A stretch of 64,000 nucleotides of DNA from NCBI GenBank assembly GCA_025499625.1, contig JAFMVD010000015.1:1-64000 (forward strand). The letters run 5' to 3'. Every line of letters starts with the position of its first letter. The stretch's first letter is position 1. The DNA is from Carboxylicivirga fragile (GTDB lineage Bacteria; Bacteroidota; Bacteroidia; Bacteroidales; Marinilabiliaceae). The notes beneath the pieces were generated by a model. The model had not been told where the DNA came from. It did no database searches and saw nothing but the letters and a program-made list of their open reading frames with translations. A program made the translations under genes and the position numbers. Of the stretch, positions 26,413 through 35,575 are shown piece after piece.

Positions 26413-27258
26413 TTACACCGTGTCAATGAAGTTACGTTCTGTTTTATGGAAGATGATGATGCCTAAGAATAAGATGACCGTTGCCACAATCGCACTATAA
26501 CCAAGACTTGCCCATGAAAAATGACCGGCTCCAAGAAAGGCGTATTTAAAGCCTTCAAGGATAGGGGTGAAGGGGTTTAGCATCAGTATGTCCTTCATTA
26601 GGCCTGGCTCTATGGTACTAACCGGATAAATAACTGGTGAAGCGTACATCAATAACTGCACACCAAAGGTTAACAAGAAGGTTAAGTCGCGGTACTTGGT
26701 TGTCCAGCTTGTAAAGATGATGCCTGCACCCAAACCAAACATGGCCATTAAAAGAATGTATACTGGCAGTAATGCAATGGTCCAGTTCGGATTAACAGAG
26801 CCTTCCTGAGCAAATAGGTAATAACAATAGACCAATAAAAATAAGGTGAACTGTATACCAAATTTAATGAGACCACTTGTGACCTTAGCGAAGGGCATGA
26901 TTAACCTAGGGAAATAGACCTTTCCAAAAATATTAGCATTTTCAGTAAAGGTTTTGGCTGTTGTGTTAAAGCTCTCTGAGAAATAGTTCCATATGGTTAC
27001 CCCAGCAAGGTAAAACAATATTTGAGGCGTGCCATCGGTACTGATTTTTGCAATGCGCCCAAATACCATCATCATCATTAGAGATGTTAGTACAGGCTGC
27101 ACAATAAACCAAATAGGGCCCAGTATAGTTTGTTTGTAAACGGTTATGATATCGCGCTTTACGAACATCTTCAATAAGTCGCGATAGGACCATATTTCTT
27201 TAAAGTTGATGTCGAATGCGTGTCGCTTGGGGCGTATTATTAAGTCGTAATCTTTCAT
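26413..27258 (-). CDS. wzm: Polysaccharide ABC exporter permease Wzm
   Basis: 281-residue ABC-2-type permease with six predicted membrane segments. The N-terminal amphipathic stretch FKEIWSYRDLLKMFVKRDI (19-37) is the usual gate/coupling helix of Wzm and TagG proteins, followed by YKQTILGPIWFIVQP. It ends with FHKTERNFIDTV. Partner of the Wzt ATPase encoded 1.5 kb downstream. The intervening toxin-antitoxin and GxxExxY genes split a pair that is normally adjacent. The 3' end of this gene is duplicated at 25623-25673. Confidence 0.92.
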   Translation of the reverse strand: MKDYDLIIRPKRHAFDINFKEIWSYRDLLKMFVKRDIITVYKQTILGPIWFIVQPVLTSLMMMMVFGRIAKISTDGTPQILFYLAGVTIWNYFSESFNTTAKTFTENANIFGKVYFPRLIMPFAKVTSGLIKFGIQFTLFLLVYCYYLFAQEGSVNPNWTIALLPVYILLMAMFGLGAGIIFTSWTTKYRDLTFLLTFGVQLLMYASPVIYPVSTIEPGLMKDILMLNPFTPILEGFKYAFLGAGHFSWASLGYSAIVATVILFLGIIIFHKTERNFIDTV

Positions 27259-27263
27259 TGTTG

Positions 27264-27313
27264 TCCGCTAATTTAGCTACGCTGATTTTCAATTCACGAA
27301 TTAACGCGAATTT
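27264..27313. repeat. Interspersed repeat before wzm (element d)
   Basis: Starts TCCGCTAATT and contains GCTGATTTTCAATTCACGAA. On the gene strand it ends AATTAGCGGACAA, five bases before the wzm ATG, so it supplies the sequence where a ribosome-binding site would be. Confidence 0.75.
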
Positions 27314-27626
27314 ATTATTGTGTTTTTTGTTTCCCTTTTAGAGCCTTCCGAGTCAAGCTCGGAACAAGTAATCCTGTTTTATCAGGAGTTGCTCCATAGG
27401 ATGGGCGTGAATGGGTTAAAAAGGAGCGGCTCTTTGGCAAGCTCTTTAAAAATGAGCCGCTCCATAAATTCTTTTCATGAATTGAATCACTTACTGCAAT
27501 GCCTTCGGCTCGGTGAGTCACAGGGATACACCATTGCAATTAATTGAAACGGTGCAAAAGTAATATTGTTACGTGAATTTATTAACATTATTTAGGTTTA
27601 CTACTTTCTTCTTTAACCTTGCAACT
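27314..27626. other. Gene-free, hairpin-rich gap between cysC and wzm
   Basis: No gene is supported. TTCCCTTTTAGAGCC (27331-27345) recurs in the gap after cysC at 28337. Hairpins include CCGAGTCAAGCTCGG (27348-27362) and a pair of GGAGCGGCTC/GAGCCGCTCC arms (about 27421-27465). The word TTGCTCCATAGGA relates to GGTGCTCCGCAGGAGCG in the next two gaps. Confidence 0.6.
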
Positions 27627-28214
27627 TTACCACCTTATCTCGGATTTTATATATTGGTATGCTAAGTCAACGCCTTCTTCAATGCTCAACGTGTTAGTAT
27701 CAACAATTACCTCAGTATTTTCAGGTCGGTCGAATGGTGCATCCAGTCCGGTAAAGTTCTTAATCTCACCAGCCAGGGCTTTTTTATACAAGCCTTTAGG
27801 GTCGCGTTGGCTGCATGTTTCAAAAGAGGCATCTACAAATATTTCGATAAAGTCATTGCCAATAATTTCACGCGCCATTTGGCGTATCTCGGTGGTTGGG
27901 GAGATAAATGCATTGATGGTAATGATGCCACAGTTCAAAAATAACTTGTTTATCTCTGCTATACGGCGTACGTTTTCGGTACGGTCATCGTCAGTAAAAC
28001 CAAGATTATTATTAATACCTGTACGTATGTTGTCGCCATCTAATACTTGAGTTAAGTAACCACGTTCTGCTAAACGTCGTTCCAAGCCATGTGCCAGGGT
28101 GCTTTTTCCTGAACCAGAGAGGCCAGTTATCCAGATGACTTTAGCTTTTTGCTTGAGATATTGCTCTTTGTCGTCTCGGTTAAGGTAAATGTTTGTTGGG
28201 TGTATGTTGTTCAT
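27627..28214 (-). CDS. cysC: Adenylylsulfate (APS) kinase
   Basis: 195-residue kinase that phosphorylates APS to PAPS, the donor for sulfotransferases. The P-loop is GLSGSGKST (31-39). DGDNIRTGINNNLGF (about 56-70) binds APS, and the lid segment DPKGLYKKALAGEIKNFTG is complete. The ATG at 28214 gives the standard length; a longer frame to 28283 runs through repeat DNA. ATP sulfurylase genes are not nearby, so APS must come from elsewhere in the genome. With the sulfotransferase at 22734-23684 it implies a sulfated glycan. Confidence 0.93.
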   Translation of the reverse strand: MNNIHPTNIYLNRDDKEQYLKQKAKVIWITGLSGSGKSTLAHGLERRLAERGYLTQVLDGDNIRTGINNNLGFTDDDRTENVRRIAEINKLFLNCGIITINAFISPTTEIRQMAREIIGNDFIEIFVDASFETCSQRDPKGLYKKALAGEIKNFTGLDAPFDRPENTEVIVDTNTLSIEEGVDLAYQYIKSEIRW

Positions 28215-28220
28215 GTTTTG

Positions 28221-28410
28221 TCCGCTAATTGCGCTAATTATTTTTTTTAAAAGTATCAAGATTGCCCTTCGGCTTCCCTTCAACGTTCCTCAGGGTAAAT
28301 TTATGTCCACGAATTGTCGCGAATTAAATAATTATATTCCCTTTTAGAGCCTTTCCCGATTCCGATAGCTATCGGGATTATCGGGAGGTGCTCCGCAGGA
28401 GCGAGGTAAT
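28221..28410. repeat. Composite intergenic repeat before cysC (element e)
   Basis: Contains TCCGCTAATTGCGCTAATTA (28221-28240), GTCCACGAATTGTCGCGAATT (about 28305-28325), TTCCCTTTTAGAGCC (28337-28351), nested palindromes around CCGATAGCTATCGG (28362-28375) and GGTGCTCCGCAGGAGCG. On the gene strand AATTAGCGGACAA ends four bases before the cysC ATG. Confidence 0.72.
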
Positions 28411-28487
28411 TGTGCTAGGATGTTCGATGTATTCTTCTATTGTCTAACAGCGAAGCGATCTATTATCTAACAGCAGCTTGCTGCGGT

Positions 28488-29555
<1,068 letters not shown>

Positions 29556-29634
29556 GAAGTGTGAATGTTGATTTATTGATGAGAGATTAAGGATTATAAA
29601 TCTCGTTTAATCACTAATCTTTAATCGATAATCC

Positions 29635-30435
29635 TTAATTGATAATTTTTTTGCAAAACTCCACCTTCAATACCTCGCTATACAATTCCTTGTCGCTCCA
29701 GGCATCTTCCCATTCCGGAAAAAGTGCGTTCGTAGCAAACATGTAGGCATCTAGTAATAATAGTTCATTCTTACTCACTAAATATTCGTAGATGGCTGTA
29801 TGGACTGTCATTAGTTCGAAGGAATGAATGCTGGTGCGCTTATTAAATAGTTTATTGAGGCTTCCTTCTTTTACCAGATTATCCGTGATTAATTCACAAG
29901 ATTTATTTTCTCTAGCTAAGAGGGTGTCTTTTTCCAATTTAAGGATAACATCTTCTGTCATAATGGATAAATCGTCCTCTATTTGCGCCATAATGCGTTT
30001 AGTGGCTAACTCCTTAACATGCATTAATATTAAACGCATATATGTGAAGAAAGGCACTTCAGGATAATCTTGAGCAAGCTTTTTTACTTTCAGCTTCTTT
30101 AAATCTTCAATGTCATCCAAGGCATTCAGTAGCTCTTCAATCTTTTCGTCGTGTTCATCACTTTGTGTACCACTCATGCTTTGCGGAATAGTATCGTCAT
30201 CTACTTCAATTTCAAGGAAGTTCATCATTTGCTGACGTGATTCCATTATTGCTTCCAGTCCAAACTGATTATAAAATAAACGTTTTGATACATAAAGTAA
30301 TTCTACCGCATTCTCTTCATTACTTTGGTTACCCTCAGCTAATAGTGTTTTAAAACGATCCAGATCTTCGTGGCGTTCTTTTAGTGCTTCGGTGTATATG
30401 TATTCTTCGAGTGGAAGGTCTTGGTCGTATTGCAT
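29635..30435 (-). CDS. Uncharacterised helical protein
   Basis: 266 residues with no recognised domain. The sequence is acidic and largely helical, has no signal peptide or membrane segment, and contains a charged stretch DEHDEKIEELLNALDDIEDL (about 92-111) that could form a coiled coil. It ends ELYSEVLKVEFCKKIIN. It lies between the UDP-glucuronate epimerase/four-helix genes and wbpB copy 1 and is probably transcribed with them. Degenerate ATTAAGGATTA words flank it on both sides, so it may be another inserted cassette. Function not inferred. Confidence 0.6.
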   Translation of the reverse strand: MQYDQDLPLEEYIYTEALKERHEDLDRFKTLLAEGNQSNEENAVELLYVSKRLFYNQFGLEAIMESRQQMMNFLEIEVDDDTIPQSMSGTQSDEHDEKIEELLNALDDIEDLKKLKVKKLAQDYPEVPFFTYMRLILMHVKELATKRIMAQIEDDLSIMTEDVILKLEKDTLLARENKSCELITDNLVKEGSLNKLFNKRTSIHSFELMTVHTAIYEYLVSKNELLLLDAYMFATNALFPEWEDAWSDKELYSEVLKVEFCKKIIN

Positions 30436-30508
30436 TGCAGATTAATTACTGATTAAGGAGTATTGATGAACGATTAAGGATTATTGATTAAGTATATGGT
30501 TGATGATT

Positions 30509-30877
30509 TTATCGTTTGGGTTGTTGACGTTGGTAATTATATAAGCCTGTTAATTTATGAGATATAGTATCTATTTTATTTTTAAACGCCTCTAATTCTT
30601 CAGTGTTTAAATAATTAAGGTCACATGCAATGATTAGTTGGTTCGCTACTTCCATTAAGCTGGTATATGCCATTTCGGTAAAATGACTTTTGTCTTTAGG
30701 AGAGAATCTGGAATTACCTTCAGCAATATTGGATGATATTGAGATTGATGCCCGTCTTAGTTGGCTTGTTAGTCCAAATATCTCTTTGTCAGGAAAAGTA
30801 CTTGTTACTTCATAGATAGCCTTTACCAGTTCTCTTGATAATTGCCATACATCCAATTTTTCAAAGCTAAATTGCAT
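30509..30877 (-). CDS. Four-helix bundle protein (S23/IVP family)
   Basis: 122 residues of the family first seen in intervening sequences of 23S rRNA genes. FEKLDVWQLSRELVKAIYEVT (5-25), LTSQLRRASISISSNIAEGNSR (36-57) and the central FTEMAYTSLMEVANQLIIA are all diagnostic. Role unknown; such genes appear as isolated cassettes in many Bacteroidota genomes. Here it lies between the epimerase and the 266-residue protein, with degenerate repeats on both sides. Confidence 0.88.
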   Translation of the reverse strand: MQFSFEKLDVWQLSRELVKAIYEVTSTFPDKEIFGLTSQLRRASISISSNIAEGNSRFSPKDKSHFTEMAYTSLMEVANQLIIACDLNYLNTEELEAFKNKIDTISHKLTGLYNYQRQQPKR

Positions 30878-30966
30878 ACTTCAAACTTTTATGGTAACGT
30901 AATTACTTCCCTAATCCATAATCCTTCATCCTTCCTCCCCAACAACTAACCCTTAACACCTACTGC

Positions 30967-31944
30967 CTAGCCACTATAATATTTCGTGTACCAATCAATA
31001 AAGTGTTTTAATCCTCTGTCTATACTGGTTGCGGGCGTAAAGTTGATACGTTCTTCCAAGTCGGATATGTCGGCATATGTTCTATATACATCACCTTTTT
31101 GCATGGGCAAGAACTCTTTAATGGCTTGTTTACCGATGTGCTTCTCCAAGGTGCTGATAAAATCCATTAGTTTCACCGGTTTATTGTTCCCAATGTTAAA
31201 CAAACGGTATGGTTTTTCTTGTTCCCCATTTTTATCGAAAGGTAAATCGATGAGCTTTTCTATGGCATTAACGATATCGTCGATGTACGTAAAGTCACGC
31301 TCCATGTTCCCTTCGTTAAATACTTCAATTTTATCACCCTTAAGAATTTTCTTTGTAAACGAAAAGTACGCCATGTCTGGTCTTCCCCAAGGTCCATAAA
31401 CCGTGAAGAAGCGTAAACCAGTTATGGGAATATTATATAAATGCGCATAACTATGAGCCATTAATTCATTTGACTTCTTGGTGGCCGCATATAAGGATAC
31501 CGGTTCATCGGTACGATCGTTGGTACTAAAAGGAATATCATTAGAATTGCCATAAACAGAGCTGGATGAGGCATAAATTAGATGCTTAACCGGATTATTA
31601 CGACATGCTTCTAGGACATTAATAAAACCAATTAGGTTGCTGTCGATGTATTTGTATGGTTTATCGATGCTATATCTAACACCAGCCTGAGCTGCTAAAT
31701 TTATGACTGTACTAAATCTTTCATTTTCAAAAAGTACATCTAATGCCTCCTTATCACAAATGTTAATCGTTTTAAAGGAGAAACTTTTGTATTGCTTCAG
31801 TTCATTAAGGCGATCAAGCTTTAAACGAACTGGATAATACTCATTCAGCGAATCAATACCCACTACCTCTATACCATTTGATGCAAGTAGTCTACTTAGG
31901 TGAAAGCCGATGAAACCAGCTGCGCCTGTAATTAATATTTTCAT
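30967..31944 (-). CDS. UDP-glucuronate 4-epimerase
   Basis: 325-residue extended SDR that interconverts UDP-glucuronate and UDP-galacturonate. The NAD motif GAAGFIG is at 7-13. The catalytic YxxxK is Y152/K156 in SLYAATKKSNE. AAQAGVRYSIDKPYKYIDSN and FFTVYGPWGRPDMA separate it from GalE and dTDP-glucose dehydratases. The ATG at 31944 was preferred because 14 further in-frame codons upstream are a GGTGTTAGG-type intergenic repeat. The locus therefore probably uses galacturonic acid or a derivative. Confidence 0.9.
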   Translation of the reverse strand: MKILITGAAGFIGFHLSRLLASNGIEVVGIDSLNEYYPVRLKLDRLNELKQYKSFSFKTINICDKEALDVLFENERFSTVINLAAQAGVRYSIDKPYKYIDSNLIGFINVLEACRNNPVKHLIYASSSSVYGNSNDIPFSTNDRTDEPVSLYAATKKSNELMAHSYAHLYNIPITGLRFFTVYGPWGRPDMAYFSFTKKILKGDKIEVFNEGNMERDFTYIDDIVNAIEKLIDLPFDKNGEQEKPYRLFNIGNNKPVKLMDFISTLEKHIGKQAIKEFLPMQKGDVYRTYADISDLEERINFTPATSIDRGLKHFIDWYTKYYSG

Positions 31945-31982
31945 TTTCGGTGTTAGGTATTGGGTGTTAGGTGTTTTTGATA

Positions 31983-32597
31983 TCACAATCGTTTATATTC
32001 TTGCTCTGGTTCCTGCGCTTGGTTAGGAAAAATAGTTGTTAAATTAAGTTCAAAGCCTTCTAAGGTTTGACTTTTTATAATATCACCTTGGGTCAACGGT
32101 TTTGAGGGTATGTAATTTCCACTGTTACTTAAAACAAAAACTGTTAATGTTTTTTCATACGGATGAATAATCCAATATTCTTGCACTTTACACCTTTCAT
32201 ATAGATCGTATTTCTCATGTAAATCCTTTTTAGCTGTTAAAGGAGATATGATTTCGACAACTAAATCCGGAGCTCCCAAACAGCCTTTATCATCAATCTT
32301 TGCAAGGTCACAAATAATGCTTAGGTCTGGTTGAACTACTGTATGAATGCCATCCTTATCCTTATCAAGACGTACATCAAATGGGGCTGTGAAAACCTTA
32401 CATGCTTTTCCCTTTAGAAAATTATATATCTCTCCACTCAAGGCTGCTGATACCTCTTGATGAAGTGGAGAAGGGGCAGGTGATATCTTAAATGTTTTAC
32501 CCATGATTATTTCCACTCTGGCTTTGAATTGCCATGTGAGGTAATCTTTAAAGGTGTATGCCTTATTTAAATCAAGTTGATTAATGTTTGTATACAT
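31983..32597 (-). CDS. Uma2-family (DUF820) putative nuclease
   Basis: 204-residue Uma2 protein with a PD-(D/E)xK-like fold. Key stretches are SPLHQEVSAALSGEIYNFL (about 39-57), VQPDLSIICD (88-97) and GAPDLVVEIISPLT (107-120) followed by KYDLYERCKVQEYWII, which holds the lysine-like end of the core. Function is unknown; Uma2 genes are scattered in many genomes. It is the second gene after the antiterminator and lies between repeat-rich gaps, so it may be a passenger in the locus. Confidence 0.85.
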   Translation of the reverse strand: MYTNINQLDLNKAYTFKDYLTWQFKARVEIIMGKTFKISPAPSPLHQEVSAALSGEIYNFLKGKACKVFTAPFDVRLDKDKDGIHTVVQPDLSIICDLAKIDDKGCLGAPDLVVEIISPLTAKKDLHEKYDLYERCKVQEYWIIHPYEKTLTVFVLSNSGNYIPSKPLTQGDIIKSQTLEGFELNLTTIFPNQAQEPEQEYKRL

Positions 32598-33077
32598 CGA
32601 ATGTTATAGCTAATGCTGAAGTATGTATTAGTAGTCCATTTTGTAGCCTGCGCTAAAATTGAGTAAAAGTGTACGAAATATGAATCAATTTTCAATTATG
32701 CTTTATGCACATGGATTCATTATTTGAATGTTTACGTCCTTAATCGTTAATCAGTTATCACTTATCGTTATTCGCTTTCTTTAAATTTACACATTTCCAA
32801 ATTGAGTCATTTCCAAATTAGCACATTGACTTATTTTTCAGGATCGGATTAGTCAACAAGCAGAATCTTCGCTCATTACATAGTTTGGTTCAGAGAACCT
32901 TGAATTCCTAATCCTCATCATTAATCTATCATCCTTAATTCATTCTCTATAGTGGCCCTTAATACCCAAGACCTAATACCTACCACCTAATACCTACATT
33001 TATTCATAGCTTCGCCTCCTCAGTCACAGTTGGGTGAGTGTGTTGTGTGTTGAATATGTGGCGGTTGTGTTTTGTTA
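32598..33077. other. 480-bp gap with degenerate repeats
   Basis: No gene is supported between upxY and the Uma2 gene. The interval holds TCCTTAATCGTTAATC (32738-32753), CATCCTTAATTCATTC and ACCTAATACCTACCACCTAATACCTA words. These match the degenerate repeats at the left edge of the window and at 29.5-31 kb. As the leader after an antiterminator gene, it could carry pause or terminator structures, but none is strong. Confidence 0.5.
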
Positions 33078-33584
33078 TTACGCTTTAGCAATGGATGCTT
33101 CGGCTAAATCCACAACCAGTGTATAACCAATATTACTAATGCTTAAAGATAACTTTTTGGTACCTTTAATATCAATTACCTCACCCTTTATACCTTCCAG
33201 AGGGCCTGATGTTACAGTAATTAATTGACCTTTTTTAATTGCTTCATTTTCAACCCCAAAATCAAGGTTGCTCTCGATGCAACGTTTCATGGCCTCAATG
33301 TCAGAATCGGGTATTGGACATGCTTTACCTTTGTGGGAGACGTAAGCAACAATACTTCTTGCTTCGAAAACACGACGGTAATCACAAGATCGAATTTTAA
33401 CAAATATATAGGAGCCAATAATAGGTTCTTCCACCCATTTTTTACGATCACTCCATTGCTTCAAGCGTTTTCGTAATGGGAGATAGGCCTCTATATTAAG
33501 TGCTTTTAATTGTTCTAATGCTTTTTTCTCGGCACGCGATTTTGTATATAAAGCATACCAAGTATATGAATTCGGTTCGTCCAA
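33078..33584 (-). CDS. UpxY/NusG-like transcription antiterminator
   Basis: 168-residue NusG paralog. The NGN domain starts TWYALYTKSRAEKKALEQL (8-26) and includes GSYIFVKI (57-64). The KOW motif lies at about 118-140 (KKGQLITVTSGPLEGIKGEV). UpxY-type proteins promote read-through of the long capsule operon they head, and this is the first gene of a 31.6-kb minus-strand locus. No ATG is available: TTG at 33584 follows an in-frame TAA 15 bp upstream. No TAnnTTTG box was found in front of it. Confidence 0.88.
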   Translation of the reverse strand: MDEPNSYTWYALYTKSRAEKKALEQLKALNIEAYLPLRKRLKQWSDRKKWVEEPIIGSYIFVKIRSCDYRRVFEARSIVAYVSHKGKACPIPDSDIEAMKRCIESNLDFGVENEAIKKGQLITVTSGPLEGIKGEVIDIKGTKKLSLSISNIGYTLVVDLAEASIAKA

Positions 33585-33677
33585 AACTTTAATTCTAATT
33601 TAAAGGACGAATTTAATAAAAAAATAAGGAATCACAGGCCTTTGAATAGGATCAATGATGCTATGATTTATTACACT

Positions 33678-33720
33678 TAATGCCTTAATTATTTAGGGAC
33701 TTCTAATGCCTTAATAATTA
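33678..33720. promoter_or_regulatory. Direct repeats upstream of the antiterminator gene
   Basis: Two near-identical words, TAATGCCTTAATTATT (from 33678) and TAATGCCTTAATAATT (from 33704), start 26 bp apart, about 95-135 bp upstream of the TTG start. They could be an operator or part of the leader that recruits the antiterminator. The role is inferred from position only. Confidence 0.45.
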
Positions 33721-33767
33721 ACAGGTATGTGTTGTATGTGAATTGGAGAATGGTGAGGTGCGTATAT

Positions 33768-33805
33768 AAAAAATGGAGCACTTATATGAGTACTCCATTT
33801 TTTTA
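33768..33805. terminator. Terminator after the flavodiiron gene
   Basis: Hairpin with arms AAAAAATGGAGCAC and GTACTCCATTTTTT, an A-tract on one side and a T-tract on the other, so it could work in both directions. It separates the flavodiiron transcript from the polysaccharide locus. Confidence 0.85.
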
Positions 33806-33825
33806 TTGATATGTAGTAAATGTTT

Positions 33826-35022
33826 CTATCTTTCTGCTATAAGTTTTTCGGCCATAGCTTTACCAAGCTGCCAACAAGCATCGTATTTGCCTTCCTTAAG
33901 TGCATGCTTTTCTTCAACAGCTTCAGCAATAGCCTCCCAATTGAGGTTTTCACCTACAGCATTTAGTTTCTTAACCGAAGCACCTGCCCATGTAAATGAA
34001 CCTAATACACCAAAGTAGCGGTTTACAACGCCCAAGTGTTGCAATTTCATTACAAAGGCTTCCATGTTAGGGTGTAACTCGTTGCTGTATGTTGGGCTAC
34101 CTAGTATGATTCCTTTGTATTTGAACACATCAGAGATAATGTGAGAGATGTGTGTTTTGCTAACATCATAAACGCGAACATTCTTGATGCCATATTCGGC
34201 CACTGCTCTTGCGGCAACTTCTGCCATTTCTTCTGTGTTTCCATACATCGAAGCATAAGCAACAACAACGCCTTCCTCGCCTTCATAACGACTCCATTGG
34301 TCATACATGTCAATCATGCGTGCGATGTTCTCACGATAGATTGGACCGTGTGAGGGAGCAATCATCTTTATATCTAATCCACCCAATTTCTTAAGGGCTT
34401 TTTGAACAGGGTTGCCATATTTCCCAACAATATTAGAGTAGTAACGACGCATTTCGTCCACATAGTGTTCGAAATCTAATTCGTCGTCGAAAATACCACC
34501 GTCAAGCGTACCGAAGCTACCAAAGGCATCGGATGAAAACAGGATATTGTTACTTTCTTCCATGCATACCATCGATTCTGGCCAGTGTACCATAGGCACC
34601 GTATAAAATGTCAATTTGTTTGACCCTAGGTCAATGCTATCACCTTCTTTAACTTCTTTGAAATTGGAGTTAATGCCATAATAACCTTCTATCATTGGCA
34701 GTGTTTTCTTATTGCCAACTATTTCCATATCAGGATATAGTTCGGTAAGAATACGAATGGCACCTGAATGATCTGGTTCCATGTGGTTAACCACAAGGTA
34801 GTCAACTTTACGCCCCTTTAAAATGGCTCTCACTTTTGCAATCCATTTCTCAAAATGACCAGCCTCAACCGTATCAATAATGGCTACTTTTTCATCATCA
34901 ATAACGTATGAGTTATACGATACGCCACGATCTAAAGGCCACATGTTTTCAAATAAAGCAGTTCGTCGGTCGTTTACCCCAACGTAGTAGATCTTATCGG
35001 AAAGATTAACTTGTTTATACAT
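33826..35022 (-). CDS. fprA: Flavodiiron protein (FprA family)
   Basis: 398-residue A-type flavoprotein that reduces O2 to water or NO to N2O in anaerobes and microaerobes. The metallo-beta-lactamase domain carries the diiron ligands H80, E82, D84 (NHMEPDHSG), H146 (MVHWPES), D165 (SSDAFGS) and H224 (PSHGPIY). The flavodoxin domain starts VVVAYASMYGNTEEMAE (about 251-267) and binds FMN. All ligands are present, so it should be active. It has its own TATTTTTG -7 box and a terminator. It suggests an organism that meets low oxygen. Confidence 0.95.
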   Translation of the reverse strand: MYKQVNLSDKIYYVGVNDRRTALFENMWPLDRGVSYNSYVIDDEKVAIIDTVEAGHFEKWIAKVRAILKGRKVDYLVVNHMEPDHSGAIRILTELYPDMEIVGNKKTLPMIEGYYGINSNFKEVKEGDSIDLGSNKLTFYTVPMVHWPESMVCMEESNNILFSSDAFGSFGTLDGGIFDDELDFEHYVDEMRRYYSNIVGKYGNPVQKALKKLGGLDIKMIAPSHGPIYRENIARMIDMYDQWSRYEGEEGVVVAYASMYGNTEEMAEVAARAVAEYGIKNVRVYDVSKTHISHIISDVFKYKGIILGSPTYSNELHPNMEAFVMKLQHLGVVNRYFGVLGSFTWAGASVKKLNAVGENLNWEAIAEAVEEKHALKEGKYDACWQLGKAMAEKLIAER

Positions 35023-35072
35023 TATAATCTGGTTTTATCTTTGTCTTTTGTTTATTTCGGTAAATGAATGCG

Positions 35073-35080
35073 CAAAAATA
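35073..35080 (-). promoter_or_regulatory. -7 box TATTTTTG for fprA
   Basis: Matches the Bacteroidota -7 consensus TAnnTTTG on the minus strand, about 50 bp upstream of the fprA start. No clear -33 box was identified. Confidence 0.55.
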
Positions 35081-35314
35081 GAAAAAAGATATGTACTATA
35101 AAGAAAAAAAAGATGATATATCGTACTGAAACCATTCTTCCTTTTGATTAAAAGGGGGCGCTTTAAACTGTTGTGGGGAGTTTAAAGTCTGAATTATCTA
35201 TTGGGTAGTTATTTCCTTTTAATAGAGTTTACATAAACTATAGTGTTAATTTATTAACGTTTGTTTAAAGGATAATAATTTTCCATATTAAGGGGAAAAG
35301 TAATGATGTTCAAA

Positions 35315-35331
35315 AATCCCCTATGGGGATT
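35315..35331. repeat. Hairpin AATCCCCTATGGGGATT
   Basis: Seven-bp arms with a 3-nt loop, in the 875-bp gap between fprA and the SPOR gene. It belongs to a cluster of short perfect hairpins around a transposase remnant. Confidence 0.7.
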
Positions 35332-35379
35332 AATGTGATTAGCCCAGGATGGAATCCAGGGGGAAAGTTAACTAAATAC

Positions 35380-35396
35380 CAACCACAACGTGGTTG
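35380..35396. repeat. REP-like hairpin left of transposase remnant
   Basis: CAACCACAACGTGGTTG: 7-bp arms, 3-nt loop. Related to CAACCACTTTGCGGTTG at 35559-35575. The two bracket the transposase remnant. Confidence 0.75.
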
Positions 35397-35426
35397 AATT
35401 GTGATTTTCTCCTTACCTTTTTAGAG

Positions 35427-35546
35427 GTTTTAATTGAATATGTAAAGAGCCAGCAGGAACATCACAAAGTAAAAACATTCAGAGAGGAATATGCTGAACT
35501 ATTAAATGAACACAACATAGAATTTAATGAAAAGTTTTTGTTGTGA
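35427..35546 (+). pseudogene. IS200-type transposase C-terminal remnant
   Basis: Forty codons ending in TGA. The peptide VKSQQEHHKVKTFREEYAEL followed by LNEHNIEFNEKFLL is the C-terminal signature of Y1-type (IS200-like) transposases. Nothing upstream restores the catalytic domain, so this is a fossil. The flanking hairpins may be the repeat ends the element once used. Confidence 0.8.
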
Positions 35547-35558
35547 ACAACTTTAATT

Positions 35559-35575
35559 CAACCACTTTGCGGTTG
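35559..35575. repeat. REP-like hairpin right of transposase remnant
   Basis: CAACCACTTTGCGGTTG: same 7-bp arm family (one G-T type mismatch) as 35380-35396. A further perfect hairpin CCCGTACTTCGTACGGG follows at 35598-35614. Confidence 0.75.

Noticed and set aside
27320-27547. Possible plus-strand small gene between cysC and wzm
   Set aside because: The frame is built from hairpin repeats and has no family resemblance.
27619-28050. 143-codon plus-strand frame opposite cysC
   Set aside because: Antisense shadow of a well-supported APS kinase gene.
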